Assembly: GCF_001625655.1 (NCBI RefSeq)
Contig: NZ_AUYB01000098.1
Coordinates: 1-64,000, forward strand
Reading direction: 5' to 3'
DNA from: Pseudoalteromonas luteoviolacea DSM 6061
GTDB taxonomy: Bacteria; Pseudomonadota; Gammaproteobacteria; Enterobacterales; Alteromonadaceae
Length of the DNA stretch: 64,000 nucleotides
In this document: positions 37,350-47,242 of the stretch, one piece after another
How the letters are laid out: each line of letters begins with the position of its first letter
How positions within the stretch are numbered: position 1 is the stretch's first letter
The notes under the pieces: generated by a model
Told to the model about the DNA's origin: nothing
Seen by the model: only the letters and a program-made list of their open reading frames with translations
Database searches by the model: none
Position numbers and translations under genes: made by a program

Positions 37350-37742
37350 ATGAGATTCTTGCCAGAAGAGTTTATGGGTTATAACGTAGAGCCAACTGAT
37401 ATTAAACAATTTACTGAACTTTGTTATATGTTAGGGCGTTTGGGACAAGTACAAATCAAAACTATTCAAGGCTATGAATATCCAAAAAATTACTACAGCG
37501 CTACTTTTATAGGAAAGGGAAGTAGTTGCAGCATTTTCATGAATTGCTACAGCCCACTCGTAGCATTTGGAGTGATCAGAGAACGTGGTATTTTATTTGA
37601 ACAAAATGCCACATTAGAGTCACTGATAGCTCATCACTATCCGTACATTAAGGTATTAACACCTAAAGAACTAGCGGTAGGCATACAGCCGTCGCACTTA
37701 TCAGCATTCTCTCCCAAAGGTCGCGCGGCAATCGAATATTGA
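37350..37742 (+). CDS. Hypothetical protein
   Basis: The ATG at 37350 follows AAGGGGA; an in-frame TTG at 37326 lacks such a site. The 130-residue product has no signal peptide or TM segment and contains QIKTIQGYEYPKNYYSATFIG and LESLIAHHYPYIKVLTPKE. I do not recognise it. It may be co-transcribed with the GNAT gene. Confidence 0.65.
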   Translation: MRFLPEEFMGYNVEPTDIKQFTELCYMLGRLGQVQIKTIQGYEYPKNYYSATFIGKGSSCSIFMNCYSPLVAFGVIRERGILFEQNATLESLIAHHYPYIKVLTPKELAVGIQPSHLSAFSPKGRAAIEY

Positions 37743-37825
37743 TTGCCGTTAACTATGGGAGGCGCATTGTTTTCTTGGTTTTTTGACTAATCTCAATAGA
37801 TTGTTTAAATGGATTAAGTTTGTAG

Positions 37826-38722
37826 TCAGGCGTAATGGCTCCGTTTTAATTCTTCAATAATCGCTTCGGCTAGGGGAGAGGTGGTACTGTTTTTTGCGGT
37901 AATTAAAACCACTGGAATTTTATAAGAATATTTATTTGGTAAAATAGCCTTAAACAAGCCCTTATCAACCCAGTAGCTGGCATAATGCTGGGGTAAATAT
38001 CCGATGAATTCGCCAGACAAAATTAAGTGTGCGATCCCCTCGTCATGATAAGCTATAGCGCTATTTTGATAGTTTAATCCATCGTTTCGCGTCTCTCTAT
38101 CACGCATATAGTTACTGGTAACTACTTCAGCTTTTTTGAGTAATTTAATAACGTCGGAATTTTTACAGTCAAATAACGGGTGCCCTTTGGCGCAATATAA
38201 AAAGTTGGTTTCATCATGCAGTGGATAGTAGTCCAGTCCTCTCAAGTGATGGCGACTTACACCAAGTCCAACCAGAGACCGGCCATTTATAACTGACGTT
38301 TCGACTTCCCTGGCTTCACATACATTTACTTCAAATTGAATGTTACCCCCCTTGGCCTTTAGCCTAGAGATAGCACGTGCCACTCCACAGCGAGGGTCAC
38401 TTACCATGGTATCAATAGTCGCAATAGTTACACGACCGGAGAGTTCATTTTTAGAGCTTGCGACTGTAGTTGCAAAAGCTTCACACTGTTGAAGCAGTTC
38501 CAGTGACGCTTGATAAGTTACACGACCTGGTTCGGTTAATTCAAAGCCACCTCTACCACGTTTACACAACTTAATACCCAACCTCACTTCGAGATCAGAT
38601 AGATGTGAGCTAATTGTTGAGCGGCCAATATTGAGCCGTGATTCAGCTGCTGAAAGTCCACCACATTCAACAATGGCCACAAAAATTCTAAGCAACCTTA
38701 AATCAACGTCATGAACTTGCAT
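37826..38722 (-). CDS. LysR-family transcriptional regulator, likely hut regulator
   Basis: This 298-residue protein has an N-terminal winged helix-turn-helix (about 5-65, with LLRIFVAIVECGGLSAAESRL) and a C-terminal periplasmic-binding-like effector domain. It is divergent from hutH, and the shared 217-base gap contains an 18-bp palindrome, so it probably controls hutHU in response to histidine or urocanate. In most gammaproteobacteria HutC, a GntR-type repressor, has this role. Confidence 0.9.
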   Translation of the reverse strand: MQVHDVDLRLLRIFVAIVECGGLSAAESRLNIGRSTISSHLSDLEVRLGIKLCKRGRGGFELTEPGRVTYQASLELLQQCEAFATTVASSKNELSGRVTIATIDTMVSDPRCGVARAISRLKAKGGNIQFEVNVCEAREVETSVINGRSLVGLGVSRHHLRGLDYYPLHDETNFLYCAKGHPLFDCKNSDVIKLLKKAEVVTSNYMRDRETRNDGLNYQNSAIAYHDEGIAHLILSGEFIGYLPQHYASYWVDKGLFKAILPNKYSYKIPVVLITAKNSTTSPLAEAIIEELKRSHYA

Positions 38723-38807
38723 TAGTCCTCTCTTTTTATAATGAGTTACGAATTTAAAAGCAGGCTACTGAGCATCATTTGTCCAACTTTCGTTTGATTC
38801 CAAAACG

Positions 38808-38837
38808 TCAAACTTTAAAGTTTGATAATTCCGGAAT
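38808..38837. promoter_or_regulatory. Palindromic operator(s) between lysR and hutH
   Basis: TCAAACTTTAAAGTTTGA (38808-38825) is a perfect 18-bp inverted repeat. ATTCCGGAAT (38828-38837), a perfect 10-bp one, follows two bases later. The location between a LysR gene and its divergent target fits an activator-binding site. Confidence 0.7.
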
Positions 38838-38939
38838 GAATTACGATTATTATGCATTTATAAAACATCTTGCACAAGCTAACATTGCGCCATCAAAGCA
38901 CGTAGTTGCTCATAAAACACAAATATTTAGGAGAAAAAG

Positions 38940-40439
38940 ATGACGTTTAGATATGGTGTTGATCGTCTGAACCTTGATATTGTAAACGGCATTGCCGATG
39001 GCAGTATTAAAGCGGAACTTTGTCAAGAAGCATTAGATAAAATTAATAAGAGCCGTCAACGTGTAGACAAGATGGCAGCATCTGATAAAGCAGTATATGG
39101 TATTAATACCGGTTTTGGTCCGTTGTGTGATACGCAAGTTTCCCCTGAAGAAACTAAGTTACTGCAAAAAAATCTACTTATAACGCATGCCGTTGGTGTT
39201 GGTAATCCAATCGCCAAGTCTATTTCTAAACTGATGCTTATCACTAAAGTCCATGCACTGAGCCAAGGTTTTTCGGGTATCCGCTTGGCTGTAGTTGAGC
39301 GCATGCTTAAGTTTATTGAACTAGATATTATTCCAGTCGTTCCAGAGCAGGGGTCGGTTGGTGCATCGGGTGATTTAGCGCCTCTTTCTCATTTATTTTT
39401 ACCACTATTAGGTGAGGGTGAGTTTTGGGTAGGTGAGGAAATCCAACCTGCAGCTAAAGTACTTGCTGACAACAACCTTGAAGCAATGGACCTTGATTCA
39501 AAAGAAGGCCTTGCACTGATTAATGGTACTCAGTTTATTTTATCTCATGCCATAACCGGCCTGACTAAAATGCGCTACTTGCTTGATCTAGCAGATGTTG
39601 CTGGTGCTATGAGTATTGAGGGGATGCAAGGTAGTGAGCAGCCATTCCGTGAAGAGCTTCATGCTATTCGCGCGTTTGAAGGAAATATTGCTGTCGCAAA
39701 GCGTATGCGCCTTCTTTTCAAAGATTCTCAAAACATGGCTGATCACGAAGAGTGTGACCGTGTACAAGACCCATACTCTCTAAGGTGTATTCCACAAGTT
39801 CATGGTGCATCTCGTAACGCATACAACCACTTAAAAGAACTTGCTGAAACTGAAATGAACTCAGTAACAGACAACCCAATTGTGATCAGTGAAGAAGAAG
39901 CCATTTCGGGTGGTAGTTTCCACGGTCAGCCTTTGGCGATGGTGCTTGATTACGCATCGATAGCAGCCGCAGAGCTTGGTAACATTTCAGATCGCCGTTG
40001 TTACTTACTACTTGAAGGTTTGCACGGTTTACCTCGACTACTAACAACATCAGGTGGTCTTAACTCGGGCATGATGATCCCGCAGTATACAACCGCTGCG
40101 TTGGTTACTGAAAACAAATCACTTTGCTTCCCTCCATCAGCGGACAGTGTACCAACGTCGATGGGCCAAGAAGATCATGTTTCAATGGGTAGTATTTCAG
40201 GCCGTAAATTCAATCAAATCTTGGGTAACCTTGAAAAAATATTCGCGATTGAATTGATGTACGCAGCTCAAGCAGTTGATTTTAGAAGGCCAAATTCTTG
40301 TTCAGAGATTATTGAACAGAATCACGCCTTGATCCGTACAAAGGTCGCGAAACTTGAAGAAGACAGACTACTTAAGCCAGATATCGATGCGATGGTTGAG
40401 TTTGTTAAGTCACAAGCATTTACGGTTACAGTGAACTAA
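38940..40439 (+). CDS. hutH: Histidine ammonia-lyase
   Basis: This 499-residue enzyme deaminates histidine to urocanate. The MIO cofactor tripeptide Ala142-Ser143-Gly144 in GSVGASGDLAPLSH, Tyr53 and His83 fall at the same numbers I recall for Pseudomonas putida HAL. The substrate-selectivity pair reads Thr82-His83 where Ser-His is usual for histidine. This small polar change, and the hutU neighbour 11 bases downstream, still support histidine as substrate. GGAG precedes the ATG. Confidence 0.94.
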   Translation: MTFRYGVDRLNLDIVNGIADGSIKAELCQEALDKINKSRQRVDKMAASDKAVYGINTGFGPLCDTQVSPEETKLLQKNLLITHAVGVGNPIAKSISKLMLITKVHALSQGFSGIRLAVVERMLKFIELDIIPVVPEQGSVGASGDLAPLSHLFLPLLGEGEFWVGEEIQPAAKVLADNNLEAMDLDSKEGLALINGTQFILSHAITGLTKMRYLLDLADVAGAMSIEGMQGSEQPFREELHAIRAFEGNIAVAKRMRLLFKDSQNMADHEECDRVQDPYSLRCIPQVHGASRNAYNHLKELAETEMNSVTDNPIVISEEEAISGGSFHGQPLAMVLDYASIAAAELGNISDRRCYLLLEGLHGLPRLLTTSGGLNSGMMIPQYTTAALVTENKSLCFPPSADSVPTSMGQEDHVSMGSISGRKFNQILGNLEKIFAIELMYAAQAVDFRRPNSCSEIIEQNHALIRTKVAKLEEDRLLKPDIDAMVEFVKSQAFTVTVN

Positions 40440-40450
40440 GGAAATCCGAC

Positions 40451-42451
40451 ATGAATTTTCAAGAAATAATAAAGCAGGGCATCCCTAGCGAATTACCTGA
40501 AGCAAAGCCTTATCCGGCAGGCGCAAATCGCGCGCCAAAGCGTAAAGATATCCTAAGTGCTGACGAAAAGCAGTTAGCAATCAGAAATGCCTTACGTTAC
40601 TTCCCAAAAGAGTGGCATAACGAGTTAGCGGCTGAGTTTGCGAAAGAATTAAAAGACTTCGGTCGTATTTATATGTACCGTTTTAAGCCTAACTACGAAC
40701 TTAAAGCGCGCTCAATTTCGGATTACCCAGCTAAATGCGAACAAGCTGCAGCAATCATGTTAATGATTGACAATAATCTAGACCCTGCAGTAGCACAACA
40801 CCCTGAAGAATTAATCACTTATGGTGGTAATGGTGCGGTTTTCCAAAACTGGGCACAATACCTACTTGCTATGAAATACTTAAGTGAGATGGAAGAAGAC
40901 CAAACGCTTCACATGTATTCTGGCCACCCAATGGGGTTATTCCCATCTTCGAAAGACGCTCCTCGTGTTGTTGTTACAAATGGTATGATGATCCCGAACT
41001 ATTCTCAGCCAGACGATTGGGAAAAGTTCAACGCACTTGGTGTAACTCAATATGGTCAAATGACTGCTGGTTCTTTCATGTACATTGGTCCTCAGGGCAT
41101 TGTACATGGCACGACAATTACCGTTATGAACGCATTCCGCAAAGTGCTAGAGAAAGGCGAAAGTCCAAAAGGTAAGATCTTCTTAACTGCGGGCCTTGGT
41201 GGTATGAGTGGTGCTCAACCTAAAGCCGGTAATATTGCTAACTGTATTACCGTATGTGCTGAAGTAAATCCAAAAGCAGCAATTAAACGCCATGAGCAGG
41301 GCTGGGTCGATGAGCTAGTAGACAACATGCCTGATCTTGTTGCGCGTGTTAAAAAAGCACAAGCTGGAGAAGAAGTCGTTTCAATCGCATTTATTGGTAA
41401 CGTGGTTGATGTATGGGAATCTTTCCTAGCAGAAGATATCTTCATCCATTTAGGCTCTGACCAAACATCATTACACAATCCTTGGTCAGGTGGTTATTAC
41501 CCAGTTGATATTAGCTACGAAGAGTCAAACCGACTGATCCGTGAAGAGCCAGAAGTATTCAAAGAAAAAGTACAAGCAACGCTTAAGCGTCATGCTGACG
41601 CTGTAAATAAGCACACAGCCAAAGGTACGTATTTCTTTGATTATGGAAATGCATTCTTGCTAGAGTCATCACGCGCTGGTGGCGATGTTATGGCAGAAAA
41701 TGGTATCGACTTTAAATATCCTTCATATGTACAAGATATCCTTGGCCCGATGTGTTTTGACTATGGCTTTGGTCCATTCCGCTGGGTTTGTACATCTGGT
41801 AAGCCTGACGATCTAGACAAAACAGATGCAATTGCCGCAAAAGTTCTTGAAGAAATCATGGCAGAATCACCTGAAGAAATTCAGCAGCAAATGCAAGATA
41901 ACATTACTTGGATCAACGATGCGAAGCAAAACAAGCTAGTTGTTGGTTCACAAGCACGTATTTTATATGCAGATGCAGAAGGCCGCATGAAAATTGCGAA
42001 AGCTTTCAATGATGCGATTGAGCGCGGTGAGATTGGTCCTGTAGTGCTAGGTCGTGACCACCATGATGTAAGTGGTACGGACTCACCGTTCAGAGAAACG
42101 TCAAACATTTACGATGGCAGTCGCTTCACGGCGGATATGGCTATTCATAACGTAATTGGTGATAGCTTCCGTGGCGCTACTTGGGTTTCAATCCACAATG
42201 GTGGCGGTGTTGGTTGGGGTGAAGTAATTAACGGTGGCTTTGGTATGTTGCTTGATGGTTCAAGTGATGCTGAGCGTCGTCTCAAGTCAATGTTATTATT
42301 TGATGTGAACAATGGTATTGCACGCCGTAGTTGGGCGCGCAACGAAGAAGCTAATTTCGCAATCAAACGTGAAATGGAGAGAACACCTAAGTTAAAAGTA
42401 ACATTGGCTAACAATGTTGATGATGCACTTTTAAAAGGCCTATCTCTATAA
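40451..42451 (+). CDS. hutU: Urocanate hydratase, long form
   Basis: This enzyme hydrates urocanate to imidazolone propionate using tightly bound NAD+. Conserved stretches include QYGQMTAGSFMYIGPQGIVHG, the dinucleotide-binding GLGGMSGAQ, DYGFGPFRWVCTSG with the catalytic-region Cys, and SIHNGGGVGWGEVINGG. At 666 residues it is about 110 longer than the usual ~555-residue proteobacterial HutU. It thus resembles the long class known from animals and some Bacteroidetes. hutI and hutG are not in the window. Confidence 0.94.
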   Translation: MNFQEIIKQGIPSELPEAKPYPAGANRAPKRKDILSADEKQLAIRNALRYFPKEWHNELAAEFAKELKDFGRIYMYRFKPNYELKARSISDYPAKCEQAAAIMLMIDNNLDPAVAQHPEELITYGGNGAVFQNWAQYLLAMKYLSEMEEDQTLHMYSGHPMGLFPSSKDAPRVVVTNGMMIPNYSQPDDWEKFNALGVTQYGQMTAGSFMYIGPQGIVHGTTITVMNAFRKVLEKGESPKGKIFLTAGLGGMSGAQPKAGNIANCITVCAEVNPKAAIKRHEQGWVDELVDNMPDLVARVKKAQAGEEVVSIAFIGNVVDVWESFLAEDIFIHLGSDQTSLHNPWSGGYYPVDISYEESNRLIREEPEVFKEKVQATLKRHADAVNKHTAKGTYFFDYGNAFLLESSRAGGDVMAENGIDFKYPSYVQDILGPMCFDYGFGPFRWVCTSGKPDDLDKTDAIAAKVLEEIMAESPEEIQQQMQDNITWINDAKQNKLVVGSQARILYADAEGRMKIAKAFNDAIERGEIGPVVLGRDHHDVSGTDSPFRETSNIYDGSRFTADMAIHNVIGDSFRGATWVSIHNGGGVGWGEVINGGFGMLLDGSSDAERRLKSMLLFDVNNGIARRSWARNEEANFAIKREMERTPKLKVTLANNVDDALLKGLSL

Positions 42452-42463
42452 GTCATTGCAAAA

Positions 42464-42493
42464 AAGCTGGGCATAAATAATGCTCAGCTTTTC
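42464..42493 (+). terminator. Terminator of hutHU
   Basis: The stem AAGCTGGGCAT/ATGCTCAGCTT has one G-U pair and is followed by TTTT, within 15 bases of the hutU stop. Confidence 0.85.
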
Positions 42494-42934
42494 CCTCTTG
42501 TCATTAGATCACCCCTTTGTAATATAAAATCGAGAGCAAACCTTATTCAATATTAATGAATAGGGTGATGACATTCCAAATTGGTTTGCTGCCCTCAAAT
42601 AGGCTACTAGCCAGCTAAGTAACCTTCCAACCAAACTTTTGATATCGAAATAACTAAAAAAAATTCCCTGTTGCACTTTCAATAACGTTTGTTTTATTGC
42701 AAGAGCTTATGCCGATGTTGAGCTAAAACTGACGAAATAAGATATATGAATGTTAAAACTGTTCAAAATGAAAACATTTATAATATATTTAATGCTAAAT
42801 AACTAAATTATACTGACTGTTTAATTCTCAAACATTGCTTGATTTAAATAAATATTTCAGTAAAAAGATCTTGAGTGAATATAAAAACCTGGTAAAGTTG
42901 CCTTGTTGAATGTAACTAACCAAAGGAAATTAAG
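42494..42934. other. AT-rich leader region of the peptide gene
   Basis: About 440 very AT-rich bases with no coding frame. It contains the promoter and 5' leader of the small peptide gene. AAGGA at 42923-42927 is its ribosome site. Confidence 0.5.
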
Positions 42935-43105
42935 ATGTTACTTAAACTTAGTAAAAAGAAAGTGAAAAACCTAAGCACTTCAAATAAGTCGCTTAACTTA
43001 CAGCAAACTCCACAAGTAGGTGGTGGTCAAGGCCTAGACTCTTTAGGTTGTCTACCCACTGTTAAGTGTCCTGTTTCTTGGCAGTGTTACTCGGACGACT
43101 GCTAA
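42935..43105 (+). CDS. Small RiPP-like precursor peptide (56 residues)
   Basis: The ATG at 42935 is 7 bases after AAGGA. The product has a Lys-rich N-terminal leader (LLKLSKKKVKNLS) and a hydrophilic stretch. Then comes TPQVGGG, a double-glycine-type motif at residues 25-31, and a 25-residue C-terminal part with Cys39, Cys45, Cys51 and Cys56. The Cys spacing is nearly regular (x5, x5, x4), ending at the final residue. This is the architecture of a ribosomally made, leader-cleaved peptide, and similar short KKK..LS..TP.xGGG peptides occur in Pseudoalteromonas as I recall. No lanthionine synthetase, radical SAM maturase, protease or ABC exporter gene is adjacent. Function unproven. Confidence 0.8.
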   Translation: MLLKLSKKKVKNLSTSNKSLNLQQTPQVGGGQGLDSLGCLPTVKCPVSWQCYSDDC

Positions 43106-43143
43106 AATATCAACACTACTAACAGTCCTTAACCCTTGTTGTT

Positions 43144-43163
43144 GTAGGCCTTAATTGGCCTAC
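43144..43163 (+). terminator. Hairpin downstream of the peptide gene
   Basis: A perfect 7-bp stem GTAGGCC/GGCCTAC with a TTAATT loop, 38 bases after the stop codon. The trailing T run is weak, so it could also act as a 3' stabiliser. Confidence 0.55.
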
Positions 43164-43339
43164 TATCGTATATGCTCCTTGCCTGAACTTAGCTTTGTCT
43201 ACAAAGAACCACCTAGAAAATCCAAACTAATTTGAAGCGTAAATACTCGCATTCATACTTATTTCTTGTGGCAGGATTATGGTATGTAAAGTAGTATCGA
43301 TGAGTACCTCAGTAAGCCAATTATTCAAAAGGAATTTAA

Positions 43340-43954
43340 ATGGAAACAGTGATTAAAAATGTTGTATTTGATATAGGGAATGTTGTGGTTCGCTGGTCCC
43401 CAGAAGACATTATATGCATGACATTTGGTAAGACACGCCTTCACTCTGAATTAGTCGAGAGCGTATTTCACTCTGAAATTTGGCTAGATTTAAACAAAGG
43501 CTTGACGACAGAGGCAGAAACAAAACTTAGGTACCAAAAGGCGCTTGATTTGAGCCAAGATGATTGCGAGCGCTTGTTCCATTACATTAAGCATTCTTTA
43601 ATACCAGTCTATAACTCCGTAGCTTTGATCGAACGAGTTAAAAAAGCAGGCTATAAAGTTTACGCGCTAACCGATAATGTCCATGAAATAGTCGATTTTT
43701 TGAAATCAACTTACCAATTTTGGCCTTTATTTGAAGGCACAATTGTATCGGCCGATCTTGGAGTATTGAAGCCACAGCCTGCCATATATGATGCGTTATT
43801 AACTCAATTTAGCCTAACCGCAAGCGAAACCGTATTTATAGATGATATGGCCCCAAATGTTGCAGGTGCTAAAGCGATGGGCATTGAAGCGATTCAATTT
43901 ACAGATGCTAAGCAATGTGAAAGTGCGCTTAAAACTTTTGGGCTTAAATTTTAG
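43340..43954 (+). CDS. HAD-superfamily hydrolase (subfamily IA)
   Basis: This 204-residue protein has HAD motif I VVFDIGNVV, where the second Asp is replaced by Asn. The motif IV acidic pair is in FIDDMAPNV, and the cap-domain pattern is that of YihX/haloacid-dehalogenase-like phosphatases. The Asn in place of the usual acid/base Asp is common in YihX-like members. It probably dephosphorylates small metabolites. AAAGGAA precedes the ATG. It stands alone. Confidence 0.88.
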   Translation: METVIKNVVFDIGNVVVRWSPEDIICMTFGKTRLHSELVESVFHSEIWLDLNKGLTTEAETKLRYQKALDLSQDDCERLFHYIKHSLIPVYNSVALIERVKKAGYKVYALTDNVHEIVDFLKSTYQFWPLFEGTIVSADLGVLKPQPAIYDALLTQFSLTASETVFIDDMAPNVAGAKAMGIEAIQFTDAKQCESALKTFGLKF

Positions 43955-44422
43955 CCAGATAACGAGCGATAAATAGTGCATGCTAGTTACCCTGTTTTTA
44001 GGCACTGTCAAAACTGGGGCACTATTTTTGTTTCCTTTTATTAAGGTGTTGATTTAAAACAGGATTTCTTTGATGACACGTTGCTATTACTGATTTTACC
44101 TGTTTCATGGGTTTTTGTTTGGCATTCTCTACAATAGTCCGCTCCGTATGCTAAGTGTAGCAAGTGCAAAAGAAAGGTTTATTGGCTGGTTAGTAAATCT
44201 AAACAAAGCAATAAATCATAGGCTTGTAGCTGTTTTATTATTTCTAGCGTATTGTTTTAAACTGTGGAAAGCTTAGCGCTTATGGGCCTTCGGCATTTTG
44301 GCGAAACAATTCATATAAAAATACGAGTAATACAAAATTATATTGGATGATAAATCAACAATGCAAAAAGCTAGATATTGATTACTATAGTTGTAAGAGG
44401 GTGAGAACTAGAGTGGTCTTAT
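43955..44422. other. Intergenic region with long-loop hairpin
   Basis: About 470 bases without a gene. The inverted repeat AAATAGTGC (43971-43979) and GCACTATTT (44019-44027), with T5 at its end, may terminate the HAD transcript despite a 39-base loop. The remainder carries the chemoreceptor promoter and shows no further structure. Confidence 0.5.
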
Positions 44423-46057
44423 ATGAGCTTCAAGAGTCTGCAGGTTAAATATTCTTTTCTATTCATTGCGATATCCATATTCTTCGTAGTTGTTGTTCTA
44501 ATCAATTTGTACCTTATTTCCAAAACAGAGAGCAGTTTGAATGAAGTTGGTAATAAGTTCAATCCAGCCATTTCTGCTGTTATCAACGCTGATAGAGATT
44601 TATATCAAGCACTCGCAGCAGAGCAACACTTACTGTTTGCAACCAATATAGATAAAAATTATCAGAATCTTTATGCGGATCACCAAGAGAATGCGAAGCA
44701 AGCACTCGATAGAATGAACAAATACAGAGACCTTATGTCGGACTATCCTAGTGCACTATCACCGCTTAGAGGTTTTGATAACCAATATCGTACTTGGCTA
44801 GCCGATTCTCAAAAGGTCTTTGATTTTGTAAGGCAAGGTAATATAAACGCAGCCATTTTGCAAAGTGAAGGAAGTGCGACTCAGAGCTTTAACGCGTTAC
44901 GTGATTATTTTAATGTGGCTGGTGAGTCAGCGGACAGTATTAGTGAGCAAGTCAGCTCTGAATCTATTAGCGAAGTGAATAGTACTCTAATCGTTATATT
45001 AATTTTCAGCGCGATTGTCATCTGTACAATTATAGCAATCGGACTGGTTGCACCGAAAAAAATGGCAGATGCGTTAAATGACTTGGCCTATCAACTTAGG
45101 GATATGAGCCAGGGAGATGGAGACTTAACAAAGCGAATTAACTCAACTCGTGAAGACGAATTAGGGGATGTTGCCAGAGAGTTTGATAACTTTGTGGCGG
45201 GGTTGTCAGACTTAATTAGAACCATTGTCAATGAGTCGATGGCAGTTACAAACGGAGTCGAAGCACTCGAAAAAGGTTCTAAGAGCATTCATGATACTTG
45301 TTCTAATCAATTGCAGGCGATAGAAGTCATAGTAACCGCAGTTAATGAGATGTCTTATGCGATTAAAGAAGTTGCAGAAAATGCAAGTTTAACGGCACAA
45401 GATCTCTCTGATGTGAACCAACTTACTGACGAAGGCTCAAAAGTTACAAACAAAACTGTGTCCGAAATAAATCATCTTTCAGACATCATTGCTAATGCTT
45501 CTCAAACTATTTCTAAAGTATCTGAAGACTCGACCAATATTACTTCGGTATTAGACGTAATACGTGGAATAGCAGAGCAAACTAACCTACTTGCACTTAA
45601 TGCCGCGATTGAAGCGGCAAGGGCGGGAGAGCAAGGAAGGGGATTTGCAGTTGTTGCTGATGAAGTTAGGACGCTTGCTAGCAAGACTCAGCAGTCAACC
45701 GAAAATATTCAAGAAATGATAGCTAACTTACAACAAGGTGTTGGCCAAGCAGTTACCTCTATAGAAAAAGGCAATGAATCGACTCAGTCTACAGTCGAAT
45801 GTTCAGCGCAAACGCTCGAGTCTTTGAGTCAGATTGCAACGGCCTCTCAACGAGTGTCAGATATGGCGATGCAAACAGCGACGGCAACAGAAGAGCAGAG
45901 TAAAGTTACAGATGATATCAGTAATAATTTAACTCATATGTCAGAGGGAACACGTGAAAACTTTGACACGGCAGTTGAAAACGAGTCAGTCGCTGAGCAA
46001 GCAATGGCGAGCGCAAACAGATTAAGGCAAGCTGTGGGTGGGTTTAAACTAGATTGA
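44423..46057 (+). CDS. Methyl-accepting chemotaxis protein
   Basis: This 544-residue receptor has TM1 at about 11-31, a ~155-residue helical periplasmic four-helix-bundle-like sensor, TM2 near 188-208 and a HAMP domain (around 210-262, DGDLTKRI). The signalling hairpin has the tip [20 protein letters not shown]. No C-terminal CheR-binding pentapeptide is evident. The ligand is unknown. It is monocistronic. Confidence 0.94.
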   Translation: MSFKSLQVKYSFLFIAISIFFVVVVLINLYLISKTESSLNEVGNKFNPAISAVINADRDLYQALAAEQHLLFATNIDKNYQNLYADHQENAKQALDRMNKYRDLMSDYPSALSPLRGFDNQYRTWLADSQKVFDFVRQGNINAAILQSEGSATQSFNALRDYFNVAGESADSISEQVSSESISEVNSTLIVILIFSAIVICTIIAIGLVAPKKMADALNDLAYQLRDMSQGDGDLTKRINSTREDELGDVAREFDNFVAGLSDLIRTIVNESMAVTNGVEALEKGSKSIHDTCSNQLQAIEVIVTAVNEMSYAIKEVAENASLTAQDLSDVNQLTDEGSKVTNKTVSEINHLSDIIANASQTISKVSEDSTNITSVLDVIRGIAEQTNLLALNAAIEAARAGEQGRGFAVVADEVRTLASKTQQSTENIQEMIANLQQGVGQAVTSIEKGNESTQSTVECSAQTLESLSQIATASQRVSDMAMQTATATEEQSKVTDDISNNLTHMSEGTRENFDTAVENESVAEQAMASANRLRQAVGGFKLD

Positions 46058-46334
46058 AGCTAAACTGCAAAGCATCCATAATAAATTTTATCTGTAAGCC
46101 CGCTGTGATTGTTATTGGAGCCGTGAAGGCAGAGGTAAAACAAGCGCGTATTAATTAATGCTGGGTTTTGTTATCTGCTAGTGTCTTTCTAGTAGTTCAA
46201 AAACGATAAAATCTAAGTATTTTCTTTGACCAAAAATCGCTATCATGAGTTACAGATTTAGTATTTCTTTAAATAATAGACATCGGTATTATCAACCATG
46301 ACTCAAAGATCATAACAAGAATAAAAGGCGTAAA

Positions 46335-46691
46335 ATGAACCAGCATGAAAAGTTAAATTATGTAGAGTTTGCCGCGATAAATCTAGCGGCGACAAAATCA
46401 TTTTTCTCAACCGTTTTTAGTTGGGAGTTTGTGGATTATGGACCAGAGTACACCGCATTCTCTAACCAAGGGTTAGATGGTGGCTTTTATCGGGCAGATA
46501 TGTGTACTGTAGCGAGTAATGGCGGGGCCCTATTGGTCTTCTATAGTAACGATATAAAGGCAACACTTGCCAAAGTCGAAGAGCACGGTGGAGAGATTGT
46601 AAAACCCATTTTTGATTTCCCTGGCGGCTGCCGTTTTCATTTTAAAGAGCCAAGTGGCAACGAATTCGCAGTTTGGTCAGAAAACAGCTAG
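46335..46691 (+). CDS. VOC-family (glyoxalase/bleomycin resistance-like) protein
   Basis: This 118-residue protein shows the vicinal oxygen chelate pattern: NYVEFAAINLAATKSFFSTVFSWEF at the start, and GCRFHFKEPSGNEFAVWS at the end with the terminal metal Glu. Small VOC proteins of this type are mostly uncharacterised. AAAAGG precedes the ATG. Confidence 0.9.
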   Translation: MNQHEKLNYVEFAAINLAATKSFFSTVFSWEFVDYGPEYTAFSNQGLDGGFYRADMCTVASNGGALLVFYSNDIKATLAKVEEHGGEIVKPIFDFPGGCRFHFKEPSGNEFAVWSENS

Positions 46692-46927
46692 GAGACGTTA
46701 CACATTTCTAATGTTATGGCTTTGCTTTGCAACGGGTTTACTATAAAGCGGGGCAAGGCATTGCTTTCATATGATGTTACGGTGTTCTAACTTACCATCA
46801 ATCGGTCATCGGGATGAAATTCGGGTAAGTTGTTTTGAAAACATGCATCGCAAAATTTTTTCATACTCTAATCTTTTTTACGCCTCAATACGTTTATGTC
46901 TTTGACTAATCTTCTGAGGACAAATAT

Positions 46928-47104
46928 ATGTTTGGTATTTTTAAATCCGACCCTACCAAAAAGCTAAAAAAAGAGCATGGGATTTTGTTAGAAAAAGCAA
47001 TGCATGCGCAAAGAAATGGTGACATTCGCGGGTACGCAATGTTGACTGCAGAAACTGAGTCAGTTTGGCAACGCATCGAACAAATTGAAAGTAATAATAA
47101 ATAG
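46928..47104 (+). CDS. DUF6435 (Lacal_2735-like) small protein
   Basis: This 58-residue protein opens with MFGIFKSDPTKKLKKEH and continues LLEKAMHAQRNGDIRGYA, closely matching the short DUF6435/Lacal_2735 family found in marine bacteria. It is probably two helices and cytoplasmic. TGAGGA lies about 9 bases before the ATG. The function is unknown. The family name is from memory. Confidence 0.82.
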   Translation: MFGIFKSDPTKKLKKEHGILLEKAMHAQRNGDIRGYAMLTAETESVWQRIEQIESNNK

Positions 47105-47242
47105 CGCAGTGAGCTCCTAAGAGCTAAGCCTATTTATTTGCCTATTAATTACCAAATATTAAATTTAAATGAATGGGTTATGGAAAATAGTTTATCAATG
47201 TATATTATACGGGGACACAATATAAATAAAAGGACTCATAAA

